A stretch of 64,000 nt of DNA from Rhodococcus sp. ARC_M5 (GCF_022810405.1 NZ_JALGQE010000021.1:1-64000), one strand, 5' to 3'; numbered from the stretch's first letter, positions 41,702 through 51,621 are shown. Notes: generated by a model not told the origin, from the sequence alone. Program-made: numbers and translations.

Positions 41702-43210
41702 ATGGCTCGCGAACTCACACACTTCATCGGCGGCAAGCACGTCGCCGGAACCTCCGGAAACTTCGGGGACGTCTTCGACCCCAACACCGGCGAGGTGCAG
41801 GCCCGTGTGCCCCTGGCCGACGTATCCGAGGTCGAAGCCGTCATTGCCGATGCCGAACAGGCCCAACGTGAATGGGCGAAATGGAACCCGCAGCGTCGGG
41901 CCCGCGTCCTGATGAAGTTCCTGGCGCTCGTCACCCGCGACACCGAGGAACTGGCCCGCTTGCTCTCCTCCGAGCACGGCAAGACGATTGCCGACGCCAA
42001 GGGCGACATCCAGCGTGGCGTCGAGGTCGTGGAGTTCGCCGTCGGCGTCCCGCATCTGCTCAAGGGTGAGTACACCGAGGGTGCAGGCGGCGGAATCGAC
42101 GTCTACTCGATGCGGCAGCCGCTCGGCGTCGTAGCCGGCATCACCCCGTTCAACTTCCCGGCGATGATTCCGCTGTGGAAGGCAGGCCCGGCCATCGCCT
42201 GCGGAAACGCGTTCATCCTCAAGCCCTCCGAGCGTGACCCGTCGGTCCCGCTCAAGCTCGCCGAGCTCTTCCTCGAAGCGGGACTGCCGCCGGGTGTGTT
42301 CAACGTCGTCAACGGCGGCAAGGATGCCGTCGACGTGCTCCTCACCGACGACCGCGTCAAGGCGATCGGCTTCGTCGGTTCGACGCCCATCGCGCAGTAC
42401 ATCTACGAGACCGCAGCCCAGCACGGTAAGCGCGCACAGTGCTTCGGTGGAGCCAAGAACCACGCCCTGGTGATGCCGGACGCCGATCTCGACGAGGTCG
42501 CCGACGCTCTGCTCGGAGCTGCATACGGTTCGGCAGGCGAGCGGTGCATGGCGATTTCCGTCGCCGTTCCCGTCGGTGAGGAGACCGCCGACGCGTTGGT
42601 CGCCAAACTCACCGAGCGAGTGGCGAAACTGAAGATCGGCCGCAGCGACGACGAGGACGCGGACTTCGGCCCGCTCGTCGGCAGCGATGCTTTGAAGCGA
42701 GTCAACGACTACACCCAGATCGGTGTGGACGAGGGAGCCGAGTTGGTCGTCGACGGCCGCGGCTTCGTGCTCGAAGGCCACGAGGGTGGATTCTTCGCCG
42801 GCGCAACACTGTTCGACAAGGTGACCACCGACATGCGCATCTACAAGGAAGAGATCTTCGGACCCGTCCTGATCGTCGTGCGCGCGAAGGACTACGAGGA
42901 CGCGCTGCGCCTGCCCACCGAACACGAATACGGCAACGGCGTCTCCATCTTCACCCGTGACGGCGACACCGCTCGCGATTTCTGCTCCCGCGTCCAGGTG
43001 GGCATGGTCGGCGTCAACGTGCCGATTCCGGTGCCGATCGCGTACCACACGTTCGGGGGTTGGAAGCGTTCGGGATTCGGCGATCTGAACCAGCACGGAC
43101 CCGATTCGATCCGCTTCTACACCAAGACCAAGACCGTCACCCAGCGCTGGCCGTCGGGCACCAAAGAGGCGGCAGCTCAGAATCACTTCGTCATTCCGAA
43201 CATGGACTGA
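41702..43210 (+). CDS. mmsA: methylmalonate-semialdehyde dehydrogenase (CoA-acylating)
   Basis: A 502-aa aldehyde dehydrogenase-superfamily enzyme turning (methyl)malonate semialdehyde with CoA and NAD into propionyl-CoA or acetyl-CoA. Visible blocks are TPFNFPAMIPLWK with NAD-binding residues, FILKPSERDPS, and the catalytic Cys in GSAGERCMAISVAVP, the MmsA-specific context. It also could take malonate semialdehyde from the beta-alanine pathway at 15-19 kb. The ATG at 41702 is set by family length; a frame extension upstream adds 14 residues. First gene of a five-gene operon. Confidence 0.93.
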   Translation: MARELTHFIGGKHVAGTSGNFGDVFDPNTGEVQARVPLADVSEVEAVIADAEQAQREWAKWNPQRRARVLMKFLALVTRDTEELARLLSSEHGKTIADAKGDIQRGVEVVEFAVGVPHLLKGEYTEGAGGGIDVYSMRQPLGVVAGITPFNFPAMIPLWKAGPAIACGNAFILKPSERDPSVPLKLAELFLEAGLPPGVFNVVNGGKDAVDVLLTDDRVKAIGFVGSTPIAQYIYETAAQHGKRAQCFGGAKNHALVMPDADLDEVADALLGAAYGSAGERCMAISVAVPVGEETADALVAKLTERVAKLKIGRSDDEDADFGPLVGSDALKRVNDYTQIGVDEGAELVVDGRGFVLEGHEGGFFAGATLFDKVTTDMRIYKEEIFGPVLIVVRAKDYEDALRLPTEHEYGNGVSIFTRDGDTARDFCSRVQVGMVGVNVPIPVPIAYHTFGGWKRSGFGDLNQHGPDSIRFYTKTKTVTQRWPSGTKEAAAQNHFVIPNMD

Positions 43211-43217
43211 TCCGGCG

Positions 43218-44357
43218 ATGTTCGCATTGAACGAGGACGAACGAGCGATCAACGACACCGCCCGCGAATTCGCCGACGAGTTCCTGGCCCCGAACGCCAT
43301 CGAGTGGGATCAGCAGAAACACTTCCCGGTCGACGTGCTGCGCAAGGCAGCGGGTCTGGGAATGGGCGGAATCTACATTCGCGAGGATGTGGGCGGATCG
43401 GGCCTGACCAGGGTCGACTCGGTGAGGATCTTCGAGCAACTGGCCACCGGTGATCCGTCCATTGCGGCGTACATCTCCATCCACAACATGGTCGCGTGGA
43501 TGATCGACACCTACGGCAACGACGAGCAACGGCAGCGCTGGCTGCCGGGGCTGTGTGCGATGGATCAGCTGGGGAGTTACTGCCTCACCGAACCCGGTGC
43601 GGGATCCGATGCCGCGATGCTCAGCACCAAGGCAGTGCGGGACGGTGACGAGTACGTGTTGGACGGGGTCAAGCAATTCATCTCCGGCGCAGGTACTTCC
43701 GAGGTGTACGTCGTGATGGCTCGCACCGGTTCTTCCGGTCCGCGGGGCATCTCGGCGTTCATCGTGCCGAAGGACTCCGCCGGTCTCTCGTTCGGAGCGA
43801 ACGAGAAGAAGATGGGCTGGAATGCTCAGCCCACCCGACAGGTCGTTCTCGAAGGAGTTCGCGTTCCGGCGGAGAATCTGCTCGGCAACGAGGGCGACGG
43901 GTTTCGTATCGCGATGAACGGCCTCAACGGCGGACGTATCAACATCGCCGCGTGTTCGATCGGCGGCGCGCAGTCCGCTCTCGACAAAGCCGTCTCTTAT
44001 CTGGCCGAGCGCAAAGCATTCGGGGCACGGTTGCTCGATGCGCAGGCGCTTCAGTTTCGACTGGCCGATTACAAGACCGAACTCGAGGCCGCGCGCACGC
44101 TGCTGTGGCGGGCCGCGGACGCATTGCAGAACGATGCTCCGGAGAAGGTCGAAATGTGCGCCATGGCAAAGCGTTTCGGAACCGATACCGGTTTCGAGGT
44201 CGCCAACGGAGCGCTGCAGTTGTTGGGTGGCTACGGATACCTGGCCGAATACGGTGTCGAGAAGATAGTCCGTGACCTTCGGGTGCACCAGATTCTGGAA
44301 GGCACCAACGAGATCATGCGCGTCGTCGTCGCCCGATCGATCGTGGGTGCCGCATGA
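43218..44357 (+). CDS. isobutyryl-CoA dehydrogenase (acyl-CoA dehydrogenase)
   Basis: A 379-aa FAD-dependent acyl-CoA dehydrogenase converting isobutyryl-CoA to methacrylyl-CoA in valine breakdown. The FAD/substrate segments YCLTEPGAGSDAAML and NGLNGGRINIAACSIGGAQ are present, and the catalytic Glu lies in VHQILEGTNEIMRVV. Position between mmsA and the HIBCH gene fixes the substrate as branched-chain. Starts 7 nt after mmsA and overlaps the next gene by 4 nt. Confidence 0.9.
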   Translation: MFALNEDERAINDTAREFADEFLAPNAIEWDQQKHFPVDVLRKAAGLGMGGIYIREDVGGSGLTRVDSVRIFEQLATGDPSIAAYISIHNMVAWMIDTYGNDEQRQRWLPGLCAMDQLGSYCLTEPGAGSDAAMLSTKAVRDGDEYVLDGVKQFISGAGTSEVYVVMARTGSSGPRGISAFIVPKDSAGLSFGANEKKMGWNAQPTRQVVLEGVRVPAENLLGNEGDGFRIAMNGLNGGRINIAACSIGGAQSALDKAVSYLAERKAFGARLLDAQALQFRLADYKTELEAARTLLWRAADALQNDAPEKVEMCAMAKRFGTDTGFEVANGALQLLGGYGYLAEYGVEKIVRDLRVHQILEGTNEIMRVVVARSIVGAA

Positions 44358-45412
44358 GCGACGTGATCCTCGAGGTCTCCGGCGGTATCGGCCGGATCAC
44401 CCTGAACCGCCCCAAGGCGATCAACGCGCTCGATCATGCGATGGTGCGGGAGATCGCACCGGCGTTGGAGCAGTGGGCAATCGAAGACGCTGTCGACGTC
44501 GTTCTCCTGACCGGAGCCGGAGAGCGTGGATTGTGTGCGGGCGGCGACATCGTCTCGATCTACCACGACGCCAAGGACGGCGGCAGCGGCAGCAAGGACT
44601 TCTGGCGTGAGGAGTACATCCTCAACGCCGCGATCGCGCGGTTCCCGAAACCGTTCGTGGCCATCATGGACGGCATCGTCATGGGCGGAGGCGTCGGACT
44701 CTCGGCGCATGCCAACACTCGCATCGTGACCGAACGGTCGAAGATCGCGATGCCCGAGGTCGGTATCGGCTTCGTCCCCGATGTGGGTGGCACGTACCTG
44801 CTCTCGCGCGCTCCCGGCGAGATCGGGACCCACTTCGCGCTCACCACGGCGCGAATGAATGCCGCCGACGCCATCGCGGTCGGATTCGCCGATCACTACA
44901 TTCCGTCCGGCAAGTTGGACGACTTCTACTCGGCACTCGAGACGGTCGGCGTCGGCGAGGCCGTCGCGACGTTCAGCGAGCCCGCACCGGAGTCCACGGT
45001 CGAAGGCCAGCAGGAATGGATCGACGAGTGTTACGCCGGCGACGACGTTCAGGGCATCGTCGACGCTCTTGCCGCCAGCACAGTGCCCGAGGCGCAGCAG
45101 TCGGCGGAGGACATTGCGTCCAAATCGCCTGTGTCGCTGGCAGTGACACTGAGATCGCTGCGCCGGGCAGCGACGCTGCCGACGCTGGAGGCGGTACTCG
45201 ACGAGGAATATCGCGTGTCGGTCGCGTCACTGTCCAGCCACGACCTCGTCGAAGGAATCCGAGCACAGGTGGTCGAGAAGGACCGCAATCCGCAATGGCA
45301 ACCGCGTACGTTGGCAGACGTCACGCCCGAGGACATCGACCGGTACTTCGTACCTCTCGGGGACGCGGAACTGGGCCTGTCGAACGCACACACAGAAGGT
45401 GAGCAGTCATGA
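44354..45412 (+). CDS. 3-hydroxyisobutyryl-CoA hydrolase
   Basis: A 352-aa crotonase-fold thioesterase releasing 3-hydroxyisobutyrate from its CoA ester, needed because methacrylyl-CoA is toxic. The fold starts [39 protein letters not shown] and MDGIVMGGGVGLSAHANTRI form the oxyanion hole, and MPEVGIGFVPDVGGTYLLSR carries the Glu/Asp typical of HIBCH rather than hydratases. The longer C-terminal part (over 330 aa in total) also separates it from simple enoyl-CoA hydratases. Overlaps both neighbours by 4 nt. Confidence 0.9.
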   Translation: MSDVILEVSGGIGRITLNRPKAINALDHAMVREIAPALEQWAIEDAVDVVLLTGAGERGLCAGGDIVSIYHDAKDGGSGSKDFWREEYILNAAIARFPKPFVAIMDGIVMGGGVGLSAHANTRIVTERSKIAMPEVGIGFVPDVGGTYLLSRAPGEIGTHFALTTARMNAADAIAVGFADHYIPSGKLDDFYSALETVGVGEAVATFSEPAPESTVEGQQEWIDECYAGDDVQGIVDALAASTVPEAQQSAEDIASKSPVSLAVTLRSLRRAATLPTLEAVLDEEYRVSVASLSSHDLVEGIRAQVVEKDRNPQWQPRTLADVTPEDIDRYFVPLGDAELGLSNAHTEGEQS

Positions 45413-46317
45413 GCGAGAAGACGATCGGCTTCATCGGCCTCGGCCACATGGGTGGGCCGATGGCCGCCAATCTGGCTGCGGCCGGCTACACGGTGCAGGG
45501 CTTCGACCTGGTGCCTGCCGCGCTGGAGCAGGCCGCGAAGGACGGCGTCACCGTGGTGGAGTCGGCCGTGGCCGCCGTCGCCGATGCCGACATCGTCATC
45601 ACGATGCTCCCCAACGGCAAATTGGTACTCGAGTTGTACGCGGATCTGCTGCCCGAGGCGGCACCGGGGACGTTGTTCATCGACTCCTCGACCATCGATG
45701 TCGCCGACGCGCACGCCGCGCACACGCTGGTGCACGAGGCCGGTCACAGAGGTCTCGACGCGCCGGTCTCGGGCGGTGTCGGGGGAGCTGCGGCAGGAAC
45801 GTTGACCTTCATGGTCGGCGGTTCCGAAGAGGATTTTGCCTCTGCTGCAGCAGTTCTCGACGTCATGGGCCGCAAGGTGGTGCACTGCGGCGCGGCGGGC
45901 AACGGTCAGGCTGCCAAGATCTGCAACAACATGATTCTCGGCGTGTCGATGATCGCCATCAGTGAGGCGTTCGTGCTGGGGGAGAAGCTCGGTCTGAGCA
46001 ACCAGGCGCTCTTCGATGTGGCGTCGACTGCGTCCGGTCAATGCTGGGCACTGACGACCAATTGTCCGGTGCCCGGTCCCGTTCCGACGAGCCCGGCCAA
46101 CAACGACTACAAGCCGGGGTTCGCGGCAGCGCTCATGGACAAGGACCTGAGCTTGGCTGCCAATGCACTGCGGGACAACGGCGTCGAGGGTGTTCTCGGC
46201 CTCCAGGCTGCCGAGCTGTACGCACGATTCAAGGGAACTTCCGGGGGCGGCACCGACGTCGACTTCTCCGGCATCATCAACGACATTCGCGAACGCTCGA
46301 ACGGAGCAGGCCTGTGA
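45409..46317 (+). CDS. mmsB: 3-hydroxyisobutyrate dehydrogenase
   Basis: A 302-aa NAD-dependent beta-hydroxyacid dehydrogenase oxidising 3-hydroxyisobutyrate to methylmalonate semialdehyde, the substrate of MmsA. The dinucleotide loop is [17 protein letters not shown] at the N-terminus, the substrate motif [21 protein letters not shown] is in the middle, and the catalytic Lys is in [15 protein letters not shown]. Length is normal. ATGA overlap upstream and GTGA overlap downstream show tight coupling. Confidence 0.94.
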   Translation: MSEKTIGFIGLGHMGGPMAANLAAAGYTVQGFDLVPAALEQAAKDGVTVVESAVAAVADADIVITMLPNGKLVLELYADLLPEAAPGTLFIDSSTIDVADAHAAHTLVHEAGHRGLDAPVSGGVGGAAAGTLTFMVGGSEEDFASAAAVLDVMGRKVVHCGAAGNGQAAKICNNMILGVSMIAISEAFVLGEKLGLSNQALFDVASTASGQCWALTTNCPVPGPVPTSPANNDYKPGFAAALMDKDLSLAANALRDNGVEGVLGLQAAELYARFKGTSGGGTDVDFSGIINDIRERSNGAGL

Positions 46318-47090
46318 GTGACCACCAGACGATTCTGCTCGAGCGGCGAGGCCGCGTCGGCATCATCACGCTCAACCGTCCCAAGGCGTTGAACGCGCTC
46401 AACTCCGAGTTGATGCGCGAGGTCGTCTCGGTGGTCGAAGAACTCGACGCGGACACGGGCATCGGTGCAATCCTCATCACCGGTTCCGAGCGGGCCTTCG
46501 CTGCCGGTGCCGACATCAAGGAGATGCAGCCCAAGTCCTACATGGACGTGTACCTCGACGATTTCTTCGCGGCATGGGATCGACTGGCCTCGGCGCGAAC
46601 GCCGTTGATTGCGGCGGTGTCCGGTTACGCACTGGGCGGTGGGTGCGAACTCGCGATGCTGTGCGATGTACTGATCGCATCGGACACTGCGGTGTTCGGA
46701 CAACCCGAGATCAAGCTCGGCGTCATCCCGGGAATCGGCGGGTCGCAGCGCTTGACGCGAGCGGTGGGCAAGGCCAAGGCCATGGAGATGTGCCTGACCG
46801 GTCGCAACATGAAGGTCGAGGAAGCCGAGCGAGCAGGGTTGGTCTCACGCATCGTGCCGGTCGCCGATCTCCTCGACGACGCCATCGCGACCGCAACCAC
46901 CATCGCCGAGATGTCGCTGCCGGTCGCCATGATGGCGAAGGAAGCAGTGAACCGATCGTTCGAGTCGAGCCTTCGTGAGGGTGTTCTGTTCGAGCGCCGC
47001 GTGTTTCATTCGACGTTTGCCACGGAGGACCAGAAGGAAGGCATGTCGGCGTTCATCGAGAAGCGGACGCCGAACTTTCAGCACCGCTAA
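46314..47090 (+). CDS. echA: enoyl-CoA hydratase
   Basis: A 258-aa crotonase adding water to 2-enoyl-CoA; here probably methacrylyl-CoA to 3-hydroxyisobutyryl-CoA, completing the valine set. [19 protein letters not shown] and [12 protein letters not shown] form the CoA site, and [16 protein letters not shown] plus [16 protein letters not shown] hold the two catalytic Glu positions. The GTG at 46314 shares GTGA with the mmsB stop. Last gene of the operon; no clear terminator follows. Confidence 0.92.
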   Translation: MSDHQTILLERRGRVGIITLNRPKALNALNSELMREVVSVVEELDADTGIGAILITGSERAFAAGADIKEMQPKSYMDVYLDDFFAAWDRLASARTPLIAAVSGYALGGGCELAMLCDVLIASDTAVFGQPEIKLGVIPGIGGSQRLTRAVGKAKAMEMCLTGRNMKVEEAERAGLVSRIVPVADLLDDAIATATTIAEMSLPVAMMAKEAVNRSFESSLREGVLFERRVFHSTFATEDQKEGMSAFIEKRTPNFQHR

Positions 47091-47134
47091 CGGCTCTTCT
47101 GGGTCGTTCCGCAGGCTCCACTCCCGGGTCCGCC

Positions 47135-47959
47135 CTACCTGTCAGGCGACAGGAGGGCGGCACCGCGGGCCGAGACCAGTTCCGGCATCGGAGGCACCAG
47201 GGTCGTCAGGCCGGTCCGCAGTTCGAGCGACCGTGCTATCGAGGTCATGTTCGCACCGCCGCCCACCACAACGATCGACTGCGGTCTGGCACCGGACAAT
47301 TGGATGGTCTGCTCCACCAGCATGCCCGCGTACCGCACCGGTCCGGCGATGAGATCGTCCACGTCGCGTCGCGTCAACACATGTCGCGCAGTGCCGGATG
47401 GATCAGTGGTGCTGACGACGGAGTCGACGCTCAGCTGCTCCTTGATGGATCGGCTGGCATCGAGTCCGATCCGCACACCGTGGGACGAGAGCAGCCTGCG
47501 AACCGAATGATCGAGGTCGTCGCCGCAGAACGTGGCAGTGCGCCGCGTCATGAGAGTGCGAGTGGACGCGAGATCTATGACGGTAACCGTGGTTCCGGTG
47601 CTGCCGATATCGCACAACACGGTGACGCCGTGATTGGGTACCAGCCCGATGAAACGCAGATAGCGCACTTGCGCAGCGGTTTCCGGAACGAGCGACGCTG
47701 TGCGGGCCGTACCGCGGGTGGCAACCGTGCCAGGATCTGTGGCCACCCGGTACGCGATGGCGGAGAACTGCACCGGCAGTGACATCGTCGCGGCGATGGA
47801 GTGGATGGCGTCGACGCCGGTGGCGATCGTGGTGGACAACGACTGCCCGGGGGCACGGCGCACCGTCCGCGACACGATGGGTGTGCGGTGGGGGCTGTTC
47901 AGATACGTCAATATCGCGCGTGCACCGTGCGCACCCGCCCCGACCCCCAACACCAGCAC
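47135..47959 (-). CDS. short Hsp70/actin-fold ATPase-like protein
   Basis: A 274-aa protein with an actin-type ATPase fold. The second phosphate loop is clear (VLCDIGSTGTTVTVIDLAS) and the adenosine loop is SIVVVGGGANMTSIARSLE, ending with VSARGAALL as in Hsp70 nucleotide-binding domains. The N-terminal LGVGAGAHGARAIL replaces the usual first phosphate loop and lacks its Asp, and there is no substrate-binding domain. It is thus a reduced, actinobacterial relative of DnaK whose partner is unknown. GTG start. It converges on the echA gene. Confidence 0.7.
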   Translation of the reverse strand: MLVLGVGAGAHGARAILTYLNSPHRTPIVSRTVRRAPGQSLSTTIATGVDAIHSIAATMSLPVQFSAIAYRVATDPGTVATRGTARTASLVPETAAQVRYLRFIGLVPNHGVTVLCDIGSTGTTVTVIDLASTRTLMTRRTATFCGDDLDHSVRRLLSSHGVRIGLDASRSIKEQLSVDSVVSTTDPSGTARHVLTRRDVDDLIAGPVRYAGMLVEQTIQLSGARPQSIVVVGGGANMTSIARSLELRTGLTTLVPPMPELVSARGAALLSPDR

Positions 47960-48061
47960 CCCGCCCCGCCCTTCAGCAGATCGACTCCGCCTTGCTCGCA
48001 GAGCAATTGCACCACGAACGGTACGGGTGTGCCATTGTCTTGTGACGAGTCACCATCGAAC

Positions 48062-48595
48062 TCAGAACGATGTGGTGATGTCATCACTGTCGAAATCTCC
48101 TGCATCCGAACGCAGTTCCGCCAGGATTCGAACGAGCGCCAGCAACTTGTCGCGTGCCAGCCCGGGGCGCGCGAACACCAGGGAGTTCAAGCGCTCGGTG
48201 GCCTCGACGGCCAACGTGCGTCCCTCGTCGGTGATTTCGACCAACGTGGTGCGTCGATCGCTCGGATGTGGGATGCGTCGAACGTATCCGACGGATTCGA
48301 GGCGGTCGACAGCGTTGGTGACGCTCGTGGGATGCACCTGCAGACGCGCACTCGCCTTCGCCATCGGCAGAGCGCCGTTCTTGGTGAACGTCAACAAGGT
48401 GAGTAATTCGTAGCGCGAGAAGGTCAGTCCCGTCGGCTTCAACGCTTCTTCGACCCGGGCCAACATGATCTGCTGCGCGCGCATCAACGACGTGACTGCG
48501 GCCATACCGTCGGCGGCCTCGGACCACCCGTGCTCGGTCCACTGGCGGTGTGCCTCTGCAATGGGGTCGAGGGGAAGCGGAGACGGTGCTGGCAT
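48062..48595 (-). CDS. MarR-family transcriptional regulator
   Basis: A 177-aa winged-helix repressor. The recognition part is LPMAKASARLQVHPTSVTNAVDRLES, followed by the wing YVRRIPHPSDRRTTLVEIT. MarR dimers respond to phenolic or other small ligands. The start at 48595 is preferred because GGGAGG precedes it by 9 nt; an ATG at 48604 abuts that site. It is followed on the same strand by the actin-fold gene after about 100 bp. Target genes are not evident. Confidence 0.87.
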   Translation of the reverse strand: MPAPSPLPLDPIAEAHRQWTEHGWSEAADGMAAVTSLMRAQQIMLARVEEALKPTGLTFSRYELLTLLTFTKNGALPMAKASARLQVHPTSVTNAVDRLESVGYVRRIPHPSDRRTTLVEITDEGRTLAVEATERLNSLVFARPGLARDKLLALVRILAELRSDAGDFDSDDITTSF

Positions 48596-48630
48596 ACCGA
48601 CCATCCTCCCACGGTGTCCGGTTCGTGCGT

Positions 48631-49974
48631 CTACCGAATCTCCACGCGAGGTACGGCAAGTGGAACCCGATCGGTGATCGCCGCGCGGGCGCGCGAGATC
48701 TGCTCTCGGGCTTCGGCCGTACGCACAGAGTCCGTGTCGCCGGTTGCCAACGCACTGTCCAGAAGCGTCAGTTGGGTCAGTACGGCATCGACGTTCTCGG
48801 TTGTCCGGGCGGCACGGCCCACTCGCTCGGCGAGGCGAATGCCGGCCTGCACCACCATCGGACTGCCGGTGCCGTAGATCCGCACCGCGTCGAGGGCATG
48901 ATCGATCAGCGGCGGAACGGCAACGCGGCGAACGATCACGCGCACGGTCCCGTCGGCGTCACAGCGTGCGCGGCGGGGCCGTGGGCGCTGGACGACCGCG
49001 ACGAGCCCGACCGAGAGATCGTCGATCGCGTTGCGTGCGGTGTACGGGTCGTTGACTCCGGTCGACAGCGCACGTACCGCCATTTCCGTCATCTGTTCGA
49101 CGGCGAACGCAATATCGTGCCGAGGTGTTCGACTGGTGCCGATAGCGAACGAGCCTCGAATTCGATCGACCGCGTCCTCGGATATGTCGGCCGATCGATC
49201 GGCGAGGATATCGGCGAGCGGCTCTCCCGCAACGACGTGCTCACCTGGTGCGCGATGAATTTCGACCAGGGTGCCGCTGTCGGTGGCGATCTCGAGCACA
49301 CCGCGTTCGTCGATGTCGATGATCACCCCGGACTCCTCGGCGAGGATCGTGGTGTAGACGGGCGGCTTGACGACACCCTCCGCCGAGGCGGCGTCGTCGG
49401 GTTGTTCGAGTGGGTACAGCTCGTCGACAGTTTCGGAGAGCTCGTCGCGAACCCGACCGGACAGCGTCGCCACCTGAATCGACTGGGCGATGTGATGAAT
49501 GAAGTAGACGAGCACACCCACGTCCACCACTGCGAGCCCGACGGCCACGTTGACGGCGATATCCGGGACGAATACCGATCCGTCGGATTCGATCGAGCGA
49601 ATCGATCGCAACACCATCAGCGAGTACAGGAACGTGGCACCGAAGATGCCGAGCACCACCTGGTTGCCGCGGTCTGCCATGAAATTGCGCACCAGGCGAG
49701 GGCCGTACGAGGAACTGGCGGTGGCCAGAACCGAGATGGTGATGGAGAACGACGTCGCGGCCACACCGAGCATCGACCCGCCGATGGCACCGAGGATGTC
49801 GCGGCTGCCACTGGCACCGACGTGGTAGAACAACGATCCCGTCAAGTCCACGCGAGTGTCGAGCAAATAGCGATCGAGACTCACCAGGGCCTGCGCGAGC
49901 ACGAGTGCGACAACTCCGAGGACGGCGGGAATGAACCAGAACGATTCCCGCAGCTTCGCCATGTGTTCCTTCAT
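48631..49974 (-). CDS. DUF2254 membrane protein
   Basis: A 447-aa membrane protein of the DUF2254 family, function unknown. Four hydrophobic segments lie in the first 150 residues (FIPAVLGVVALVLAQAL, a segment around LGVAATSFSITISVLATASS, FGATFLYSLMVL, and VAVGLAVVDVGVLVYFIHHI), then a large soluble domain with GVIIDIDERGVLEIA and the conserved ALSTGVNDPYTARNAID segment. ATG at 49974 chosen; an in-frame start 33 nt earlier is possible. Stands upstream of the MarR gene on the same strand. Confidence 0.85.
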   Translation of the reverse strand: MKEHMAKLRESFWFIPAVLGVVALVLAQALVSLDRYLLDTRVDLTGSLFYHVGASGSRDILGAIGGSMLGVAATSFSITISVLATASSSYGPRLVRNFMADRGNQVVLGIFGATFLYSLMVLRSIRSIESDGSVFVPDIAVNVAVGLAVVDVGVLVYFIHHIAQSIQVATLSGRVRDELSETVDELYPLEQPDDAASAEGVVKPPVYTTILAEESGVIIDIDERGVLEIATDSGTLVEIHRAPGEHVVAGEPLADILADRSADISEDAVDRIRGSFAIGTSRTPRHDIAFAVEQMTEMAVRALSTGVNDPYTARNAIDDLSVGLVAVVQRPRPRRARCDADGTVRVIVRRVAVPPLIDHALDAVRIYGTGSPMVVQAGIRLAERVGRAARTTENVDAVLTQLTLLDSALATGDTDSVRTAEAREQISRARAAITDRVPLAVPRVEIR

Positions 49975-50053
49975 GACGCACAGTCTTCCCGTGGGCGTCC
50001 GAATCAACCCTCGACACTCGAATTGCGGTGATCGCTGGGTTGTTTCCCTCGGC

Positions 50054-50641
50054 TCAGGCGAGCAGAGCCGGCTTGCGTGCCACGGTCACAGCCCAGTCCG
50101 CATCGGCGCGCCATGGCCGCAGATCCCACGTTGCGAATCGGTGCTCGAGGACGAAACCGACCGCCGCCAGATCCTCGTCGAGCATGTCGACCGTGTACTC
50201 CCGATCGGTGGCGAATCCGGTGACGAACACTCCGCCTTCGGTAAGGTGCGCCCAGATGCGTTGCAGCGCTGCGCGTTCGGTACCGGGCTTCAGGAAGACG
50301 AGTACGTTGCCTGCCGCGACGGCCGCGTCGAACGTTCGTCCCAGATCGAGCGTCGTCAGGTCGGCGACATGGACGTCGAGTTCCGGGCGCGCTCGGGCGG
50401 CTTCCGCCAGAACCGGATCGAGATCCACCGCGGTCACCCGATGGCCGCGGCGGGCGAGTTCGGCACCGAGCCGGCCGGTGCCGCATCCGGCGTCGAGGAT
50501 GCTCGACGCGGGGGAGACCACCGCGTCGAGCATGCGGGCCTCGCCGTGCAGATCCACGCCGCGTTCGGCCAGGCGGTCGAATCGCTCGATGTATCGCTTG
50601 GAATCGTCTGCGGAGTTCTCGGCTTGCCAACGTGTGGTCAC
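50054..50641 (-). CDS. class I SAM-dependent methyltransferase
   Basis: A 195-aa methyltransferase. Motif I is SSILDAGCGTGRLGAELARRG, motif II VTAVDLDPVLAEAA and motif III near FDAAVAAGNVLVFLKPG. Substrate unknown; the small size suggests a small molecule or tRNA-like target. It follows the coiled-coil gene by 14 nt on the same strand, so co-transcription is likely. Confidence 0.87.
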   Translation of the reverse strand: MTTRWQAENSADDSKRYIERFDRLAERGVDLHGEARMLDAVVSPASSILDAGCGTGRLGAELARRGHRVTAVDLDPVLAEAARARPELDVHVADLTTLDLGRTFDAAVAAGNVLVFLKPGTERAALQRIWAHLTEGGVFVTGFATDREYTVDMLDEDLAAVGFVLEHRFATWDLRPWRADADWAVTVARKPALLA

Positions 50642-50655
50642 CCCGTGAGGGTAGG

Positions 50656-51561
50656 TCAGGACAAGGCGTCGAGGGCCGCCCGGGCTTCCACGACCCGCGC
50701 GCGGGCCGCCTCCAGTGCATCGGCCGTCGACTTCGCCTGATCGACACTGGCCTCGTTTGCTTCCCGCGCAGCCTGCGCTCTGGCTCTGGCAGCCTCCAGT
50801 TCGGCTTCGAGCCGCTCGACTTCCTCTGTGGCGCTGAGCCGTTCGGCCGCGGCACGTTCTGTGTCGGAGTCGGCGGCTTCGGCCGCGTCGCGTGCGACAT
50901 CGAACGCGGTTTCGGCAGAATCGAGTTCGGCGACCAGTCGACTGTGTTCGGCCTTGCGCAGCTGCTCGGCTTCGGAGGAGTCCTCGGGATCGGACTCGGG
51001 TGCGTCGTCGGTGGTGTCCGGTACCCCGTGGGCCTCGTCGTCGTCGGGCGGGTCGGGAACGAGGGAGAGCAGTGCAGGCCCGAAGCCGCTGTAGGTTTCG
51101 GCCGTGACGGTTCGGCCCGCTCGTACGCGGTCGCGAATCTCCGGATCGGCCATCGCCGCGTTCAGGGTGTTGGAGATCTCGCGCGCAGCGTTGTCGCCGA
51201 CGGTCGCCCCGAGGTCGCGTCCCAGCGAGACGGCTCGATCGGTCAGGGTGCGTATCGAAGTGCTTCGAGCAGTGGACAATTCACGCAGTCGGGGGCCGTC
51301 GCCGCGCTGCTGGGCTCGTTCGAGTTGCTCACCGAGGTCGAACAGTTCCGCCAGGGCCGATTCGTCTCGACGGGCGAGCCCGTTGACCAACCACGCGACG
51401 ACCGTGGGCTTGCGAAGGGCACCGATTCGGGTAGCGCCGGTTTTGTCGCCGGCTTTCTTGAACCGAGTGGCGTATGCGGCGCGATGCGAGACGAAATCAG
51501 CGAGAGGGAGCGAATACAGATCGTCGACGACGGTGTCGAAAGGGGGGAGATTCTCGGACAT
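50656..51561 (-). CDS. coiled-coil hypothetical protein
   Basis: A 301-aa actinobacterial protein of unknown function. The N-terminal half (about residues 1-165) is helical and conserved-looking: LADFVSHRAAYATRFKKAG, then RKPTVVAWLVNGLARRDES, then RELSTARSTSIRTLTDRAV. An acidic Asp/Pro-rich linker precedes a C-terminal coiled coil of about 110 residues rich in Ala, Glu and Arg. No membrane segment or signal peptide. ATG at 51561 is favoured over an in-frame codon 30 nt earlier. Confidence 0.7.
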   Translation of the reverse strand: MSENLPPFDTVVDDLYSLPLADFVSHRAAYATRFKKAGDKTGATRIGALRKPTVVAWLVNGLARRDESALAELFDLGEQLERAQQRGDGPRLRELSTARSTSIRTLTDRAVSLGRDLGATVGDNAAREISNTLNAAMADPEIRDRVRAGRTVTAETYSGFGPALLSLVPDPPDDDEAHGVPDTTDDAPESDPEDSSEAEQLRKAEHSRLVAELDSAETAFDVARDAAEAADSDTERAAAERLSATEEVERLEAELEAARARAQAAREANEASVDQAKSTADALEAARARVVEARAALDALS

Positions 51562-51621
51562 CGAAGTCCACCGTCTCGTTCGAGCAGCCACCGTGCGTCG
51601 ATGACATGCGTGAAAGATGTG

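Noticed and set aside
48601-50031. Long plus-strand open frame opposite DUF2254
   Set aside because: Antisense shadow of a well-supported membrane protein; no recognisable domain.
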